In this document: in pieces, positions 57,813-64,000 of the stretch | Layout of the letters: each line of letters begins with the position of its first letter | Numbering within the stretch: the stretch's first letter is position 1 | Origin: Nipponacmea schrenckii | Lineage: Eukaryota; Mollusca; Gastropoda; Lottiidae | Assembly (NCBI GenBank): GCA_030562195.1 | Contig: JAUJPP010000012.1 | Location: forward strand, 24,247,476 to 24,311,475 | Length of the DNA: 64,000 nt | Direction of reading: 5' to 3' | Translations under genes and position numbers: made by a program | The notes under the pieces: generated by a model | The model's database searches: none | What the model was told of the DNA's origin: nothing | The model's input: the letters and a program-made list of their open reading frames with translations, nothing else

Positions 57813-58689
57813 TACGACTATGTTACGAATTTCATTTACAAAATAAAGTAATTGTACTGAAACTTCCGGGTTCAATATGTGGACAGATTAATTTTCATTA
57901 GGTAAAGTAAAATTGGAAAATGTCATTAGAATCCATATTTGAATGAAAATCACCCTGATTAACTTTCTAATAACAGGCAATATGATATTCTGATAAAAGA
58001 TTCTATCTTAGTTAACATCCGATAGCCACACTTTCCATTAGTTCGGCCATTTTGTCCCTTGACAACAAGCACTTCAAGGTCGCAATGTTTATGTTCAATT
58101 AGACCACATCAAAAGTCACTTAAAGTGCAATTTATTGGGTGCTGTAAATACCAATTTGGACATGCAATTACATCTTATGAGCCAAAGTCTATTATTGGTT
58201 GTTTGTAAGCATAGTTTTCATTGGTTAGTTTTCGAATATCAATACAACCAGCTTGAATCACTCTGGAATTGGACATAAAATGGCACCACTCCCTCTATCG
58301 ACACTATTTACTTTTAACCCCCTGGCACCAATGAAGACCAACCCTCCCTCCAAAAAAACATGTGCTGTTAATGTTTATCATTCCCATACTACACTACTTG
58401 GCCTGGCCCCCCCCCCCCACAACGCAAATCCTAATAAATGTGCCATTACTGATCATTTATATTTTGAGTGATTGAATTGAATGATTTATTTTGTAAATTT
58501 TGTAAACTTTCTCTGTTGAGATTTTAAGTATATTTAATGACCTGTTTTATTATTGAGCATCCAATCAGATTATTGATCTTTAATGGACGTCTGCTACGAG
58601 ACTAGATTAATCAATCAGGGGCAATTAGAGGAAAATCAGCGGACATTGACACCTGATTATTTTCAAACTGGCAGTGTTGTATTTCAAAT
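57813..58689. other. no gene recognised
   Basis: Unique sequence with a C-run (58408-58418). Plus frame 58253-58471 is proline-rich because of this composition and shows no domain. Confidence 0.45.
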
Positions 58690-61140
58690 ACAAATATATG
58701 CAATCAGTAAGGACATTTTTTTTTAAATTTGAGAATGGTTGTGTTATTTATTTTCATAACCATAGACAATCAGTAAATAAGGGCAGTTTTTTTTTTAAAT
58801 TTGAGAATGGTTGTGTTATTTATTTTCATAGCCATTGACAATTAGTGAATAAGGGCAGTTTTTTTTTTTAATTTGAGAATGGTTGTGTTATTTATTTTCA
58901 TAGCCATAGACAATCAGTAAATAAGGGCAGTTTTTTTTTTAAATTTGAGAATGGTTGTGTTATTTATTTTCATAGCCATAGACAATCAGTAAGTAAGGGC
59001 AGTTTTTTTTTTAAATTTGAGAATGGTTGTGTTATTTATTTTCATAGCCATAGACAATCAGTAAATAAGGGCAGTTTTTTTTTTAAATTTGAGAATGGTT
59101 GTGTTATTTATTTTCATAGCCATAGACAATCAGTAAATAAGGGCAGTTTTTTTTTTAAATTTGAGAATGGTTGTGTTATTTATTTTCATAGGGCCCTTGA
59201 CAATCAGTAAATAAGGGCAGTTTTTTTTTTAAATTTGAGAATGGTTGTGTTATTTATTTTCATTGACAATGTAAATGGGCAGTTTTTTTTTAAATTTGAG
59301 AATGGTTGTTTTTTTTTTTATAGCAATAGAAAAAGGGAGTTTTTTTTTTAAATTTGAGAATGGTTGTTTTTTTTTATAGGCATTGATAATGGGAGTTTTT
59401 TTTTTAAATTTGAGAATGGTTGGTATTTTTTTTAGATTGAAATGTATGGGATTTTTTTTTAATTTGAAATGGTTTATTATTTTTTTAAATAGAATGGGTT
59501 TTTTTTTTAAATTTGAAATGGTTGGTATTTTTTTTAGATGAAATGTATGGGATTTTTTTTTAATTTGAAATGGTTTATTATTTTTTAAAATAGATGGGTT
59601 TTTTTTTTAATTTGAAATGTGTGTTTTTTTTTACATGAAATGTGATAAGGATTTTTTTTTAATTTGAAAGGTGTTTTTTTTTTATGGAAATGTTGGTTTT
59701 TTTTTTAAATTTGAAAGGTGTTTTTTTTTAAATAGAATGTATAAGATTTTTTTTAATTTGAAATGGTGTTTTTTTTTTAACAAAATGTATAAGGCATTAT
59801 TTTAATAGAAATTTTTTTTATTTATGCTGAATATATAGGGCAGTTTTTTTTAAAGAGTTTTTTGATTTTATCATGCAATCATAAGTAAGAGGTTTTTTTA
59901 AAAAAAAGATTGGGGTTTGTGTTTTATCCATGCAATCATAAGTAAGGAGGTTTTTTTTTAAAAAAAAGATTGTAGTGCTTTGTATTTCATACAGGCATTT
60001 TTTAAGGAGTTGTTTTATTTATTTATAGGCATTGACAATCAGTAAATAGGCATTTTTTTTTTAAATTTGAGAATGGTTGTGTTTTTATTTTCATAGCTGA
60101 CAATCAGTAAATAGGGCAGTTTTTTTTTTAAATTTGAGAATGGTTGTGTTTTTTTTTCATAGATTGACAATCGTAATAGGGCAGTTTTTTTTTAAATTTG
60201 AAATGGTTGTGTTATTTATTTTTAGATTGAGAATGGTTGTGTTATTTATTTTCATAGGCATTGACAATCAGTAAATAAGGGCAGTTTTTTTTTAAATTTG
60301 AGAATGGTTGTGTTATTTATTTTCATAGGCATTGACAATCAGTAAATAAGGGCAGTTTTTTTTTTAAATTTGAGAATGGTTGTGTTATTTATTTTCATAG
60401 CCATAGACAATCAGTAAATAAGGCAGTTTTTTTTTTAAATTTGAGAATGGTTGTGTTATTTATTTTCATAGGCATTGACAATCAGTAAATAAGGGCAGTT
60501 TTTTTTTTAAATTTGAGAATGGTTGTGTTATTTATTTTCATAGGCATTGACAATCAGTAAATAAGGGCAGTTTTTTTTTTAAATTTGAGAATGGTTGTGT
60601 TATTTATTTTCATAGGCATTGACAATCAGTAAATAAGGGCAGTTTTTTTTTTAAATTTGAGAATGGTTGTGTTATTTATTTTCATAGGCATTGACAATCA
60701 GTGAATAAGGGCAGTTTTTTTTTTAAATTTGAGAATGGTTGTGTTATTTATTTTCATAGCCATAGACAATCAGTAAGTAAGGGCAGTTTTTTTTTTAAAT
60801 TTGAGAATGGTTGTGTTATTTATTTTCATAGCCATAGACAATCAGTGAATAAGGGCAGTTTTTTTTTTTTAATTTGAGAATGGTTGTGTTATTTATTTTC
60901 ATAGCCATAGACAATCAGTAAATAAGGGCAGTTTTTTTTTTTAAATTTGAGAATGGTTGTGTTATTTATTTTCATAGCCATAGACAATCAGTAAATAAGG
61001 GCAGTTTTTTTTTTAAATTTGAGAATGGTTGTGTTATTTATTTTCATAGCCATAGACAATCAGTGAATAAGGGCAGTTTTTTTTTAATTTGAGAATGGTT
61101 GTGTTATTTATTTTCATAGCCACAGACAATCAGTAAATAA
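58690..61140 (+). repeat. 72-bp satellite array with a degraded middle block
   Basis: The period is 72 bp (GGGCAGTTTTTTTTTTAAAT, TTGAGAATGGTTGTGTTATT, TATTTTCATAGCCATAGACA, ATCAGTAAATAA). Regular at 58690-59260 and 60230-61140. The middle (about 59265-60230) is collapsed into T-runs with units of 45-60 bp that keep only AAATTTGARAATGG and fragments of CATTGACAATCAG. GCCATAG and GGCATTG subtypes form separate runs. Confidence 0.95.
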
Positions 61141-62100
61141 GGGCAGGTTTTTTTTTAAAAAGATTGAAGAATTGTGGTGTTTGTGATTTCTATAGCCATT
61201 GACAATCAGTAAGTAAGGGCAGGTTTTTTTTTAAAAAGATTGAAGAATTGTGGTGTTTGTGATTTCTATAGCCATTGACAATCAGTAAGTAAGGGCAGGT
61301 TTTTTTTTAAAAAGATTGAAGAATTGTGGTGTTTGTGATTTCTATAGCCATTGACAATCAGTAAGTAAGGGCAGGTTTTTTTTTAAAAAGATTGAAGAAT
61401 TGTGGTGTTTGTGATTTCTATAGCCATTGACAATCAGTAAGTAAGGGCAGGTTTTTTTTTAAAAAGATTGAAGAATTGTGGTGTTTGTGATTTCTATAGC
61501 CATTGACAATCAGTAAGTAAGGGCAGGTTTTTTTTTAAAAAGATTGAAGAATTGTGGCGTTTGTGATTTCTATAGCCATTGACAATCAGTAAGTAAGGGC
61601 AGGTTTTTTTTTAAAAAGATTGAAGAATTGTGGCGTTTGTGATTTCTATAGCCATAGACAATCAGTAAGTAAGGGCAGGTTGTTTTTTAAAAGATTGAAG
61701 AATTGTGGCGTTTGTGATTTCTATAGCCATAGACAATCAGTAAGTAAGGGCAGGTTGTTTTTTAAAAGATTGAAGAATTGTGGCGTTTGTGATTTCTATA
61801 GCCATAGACAATCAGTAAGTAAGGGCAGGTTGTTTTTTAAAAGATTGAAGAATTGTGGCGTTTGTGATTTCTATAGCCATAGACAATCAAAATAAGTAAG
61901 GGCAGGGTTTTTTTTTAAAAGATTGCAGAATTGTGGCGTTTGTGATTTCTATAGCCATAGACAATCAGTAAGTAAGGGCAGGTTGTTTTTTAAAAGATTG
62001 AAGAATTGTGGCGTTTGTGATTTCTATAGCCATAGACAATCAGTAAGTAAGGGCAGGTTGTTTTCTTTAAAAAATTGCAGAATTGTGGCGTTTGTGATTT
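61141..62100 (+). repeat. 75-bp satellite array (successor of the 72-bp unit)
   Basis: Units share CATAGCCAT(A/T)GACAATCAGTAA and GGGCAG with the 72-bp array. They carry a different half-unit: AAAGATTGAAGAATTGTGGT, GTTTGTGATTTCT. The array changes in steps: GTGGTGTT then GTGGCGTT, GCCATTGAC then GCCATAGAC, T-run then GTTGTTTTTT. Since 75 is divisible by three, long Cys-containing frames appear (25-residue repeat). Confidence 0.95.
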
Positions 62101-64000
62101 CTATAGCCATAGACAATCAGTAAGTACATGTAAGGGCAGTTTTTTTTTAAAAGATTGAAGAATTGTGGCGTTTGTGATTTCTATAGCCATAGACAATCAG
62201 TAAGTAAGGGCAGGTTGTTTTTTAAAAGATTGCAGAATTGTGGCGTTTGTGATTTCTATAGCCATAGACAATCAGTAAGTAAGGGCAGGTTGTTTTCTAA
62301 AAGATTGCAGAATTGTGGCGTTTGTGATTTCTATAGCCATAGACAATCAGTAAGTACATGTAAGGGCAGTTTTTTTTTAAAAGATTGAAGAATTGTGGCG
62401 TTTGTGATTTCTATAGCCATAGACAATCAGTAAGTAAGGGCAGGTTGTTTTTTAAAAGATTGCAGAATTGTGGCGTTTGTGATTTCTATAGCCATAGACA
62501 ATCAAAATAAGTAAGGGCAGGTTTTTTTTCTAAAAGATTGCAGAATTGTGGCGTTTGTGATTTCTATAGCCATAGACAATCAGTAAGTACATGTAAGGGC
62601 AGTTTTTTTTTAAAAGATTGCAGAATTGTGGCGTTTGTGATTTCTATAGCCATAGACAATCAGTAAGTAAGGGCAGGTTGTTTTTTAAAAGATTGCAGAA
62701 TTGTGGTGTTTGTGATTTCTATAGCCATAGACAATCAGTAAGTAAGGGCAGGTTGTTTTTTAAAAGATTGCAGAATTGTGGCGTTTGTGATTTCTATAGC
62801 CATAGACAATCAGTAAGTACATGTAAGGGCAGTTTTTTTTTAAAAGATTGCAGAATTGTGGTGTTTGTGATTTCTATAGCCATAGACAATCAGTAAGTAA
62901 GGGCAGGTTGTTTTTTAAAAGATTGAAGAATTGTGGCGTTTGTGATTTCTATAGCCATAGACAATCAGTAAGTAAGGGCAGGTTGTTTTCTAAAAGATTG
63001 CAGAATTGTGGCGTTTGTGATTTCTATAGCCATAGACAATCAGTAAGTACATGTAAGGGCAGTTTTTTTTTAAAAGATTGAAGAATTGTGGCGTTTGTGA
63101 TTTCTATAGCCATAGACAATCAGTAAGTAAGGGCAGGTTGTTTTTTAAAAGATTGCAGAATTGTGGCGTTTGTGATTTCTATAGCCATAGACAATCAGTA
63201 AGTAAGGGCAGGTTGTTTTCTAAAAGATTGCAGAATTGTGGCGTTTGTGATTTCTATAGCCATAGACAATCAGTAAGTACATGTAAGGGCAGTTTTTTTT
63301 TAAAAGATTGCAGAATTGTGGTGTTTGTGATTTCTATAGCCATAGACAATCAGTAAGTAAGGGCAGGTTGTTTTTTAAAAGATTGCAGAATTGTGGCGTT
63401 TGTGATTTCTATAGCCATAGACAATCAGTAAGTAAGGGCAGGTTTTTTTTTAAAAGATTGCAGAATTGTGGCGTTTGTGATTTCTATAGCCATAGACAAT
63501 CAGTAAGTAAGGGCAGGTTGTTTTTTAAAAGATTGCAGAATTGTGGCGTTTGTGATTTCTATAGCCATAGACAATCAGTAAATAAGGGCAGGTTGTTTTT
63601 TAAAAGATTGCAGAATTGTGGTGTTTGTGATTTCTATAGCCATAGACAATCAGTAAGTACATGTAAGGGCAGTTTTTTTTTAAAAGATTGCAGAATTGTG
63701 GCGTTTGTGATTTCTATAGCCATAGACAATCAGTAAGTAAGGGCAGGTTGTTTTTTAAAAGATTGAAGAATTGTGGCGTTTGTGATTTCTATAGCCATAG
63801 ACAATCAGTAAGTAAGGGCAGGTTGTTTTTTAAAAGATTGCAGAATTGTGGTGTTTGTGATTTCTATAGCCATAGACAATCAGTAAGTACATGTAAGGGC
63901 AGTTTTTTTTTAAAAGATTGCAGAATTGTGGCGTTTGTGATTTCTATAGCCATAGACAATCAGTAAGTAAGGGCAGGTTGTTTTTTAAAAGATTGAAGAA
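62101..64000 (+). repeat. 75-bp satellite in a 230-bp higher-order repeat, runs off the window
   Basis: Three monomers form a 230-bp super-unit, marked by a 5-bp insertion (AAGTACATGTAAGGG) in every third monomer. Marker positions are 62125, 62355, 62588, 62818, 63048, 63278, 63658 and 63888, spaced 230 or 233 bp, with one 380-bp step (two extra monomers). Monomer positions also differ consistently in GATTGAAG versus GATTGCAG and in TTGTTTTTTAAAA versus TTTTTTTTAAAA. The array continues beyond 64000. Confidence 0.95.

Noticed and set aside
61620..63966. Series of ORFs with a 25-residue repeat (NCGVCDFYSHRQS)
   Set aside because: These are translations of the 75-bp satellite. Each frame ends where the 5-bp insertion shifts it. 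No gene structure.

Overview
The window is AT-rich, repeat-dense nuclear DNA from an invertebrate animal. A lophotrochozoan, probably a mollusc, is my best guess. That guess rests on the style of the repeats (tRNA-derived SINEs, minisatellite families shared between loci, short TTAA-flanked elements) and not on any diagnostic marker. There are no bacterial features: no operons, no long intact ORFs, no rRNA or tRNA genes.

One real gene can be supported, on the minus strand. Four short coding exons (20599-20436, 6529-6460, 4398-4306, 2968-2884) have consensus splice sites and matching phases, and join into an N-terminal peptide of 137 residues. The motifs HYGSVELL, AGRFRVESGE and LENPEFQTRWYFKYFLGK identify it as an orthologue of GARNL3 (GTPase-activating Rap/Ran-GAP domain-like 3). 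The catalytic Rap-GAP and CNH domains would lie beyond the left edge. Intron 1 is about 13.9 kb and full of repeats. I recognise no second gene in 20.6-64 kb, which is 5' flank, 5' UTR intron or intergenic DNA.

The rest is repeats. (a) A tRNA-derived SINE family occurs in many copies, the most complete at 40484-40910 and 14010-14325. (b) Satellites derive from that SINE: a 51-bp unit from its 3' tail (12.4, 13.1, 53.8-55.3 and 56.9-57.8 kb) and a 102-bp unit from its tRNA-like head (20.0-20.4 kb). (c) Minisatellite families recur at several loci and in both orientations: 76 bp (0, 22.7, 28.2, 42.1 kb), 83 bp (0.2, 31.8 kb) and about 103 bp (15.9, 25.7, 38.5-39.5 kb). (d) A 46/114-bp family carries a hammerhead-ribozyme-like core (41.3, 49.7, 52.6-53.5 kb). 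(e) Single-locus arrays have units of 11, 26, 30, 36, 45, 65, 80, about 107 and 167 bp. (f) A large 72/75-bp satellite runs from 58.7 kb past the right edge and develops a 230-bp higher-order repeat. (g) Non-autonomous DNA elements are flanked by TTAA at 10.0-10.5, 30.25-30.57 and 38.56-38.91 kb. The last is inserted inside a 103-bp satellite unit whose empty site can be read from its neighbours.

The most interesting signals are the hammerhead-like satellite, the seeding of satellites from both ends of one SINE, the higher-order repeat at the right end, and the nested TTAA insertion.
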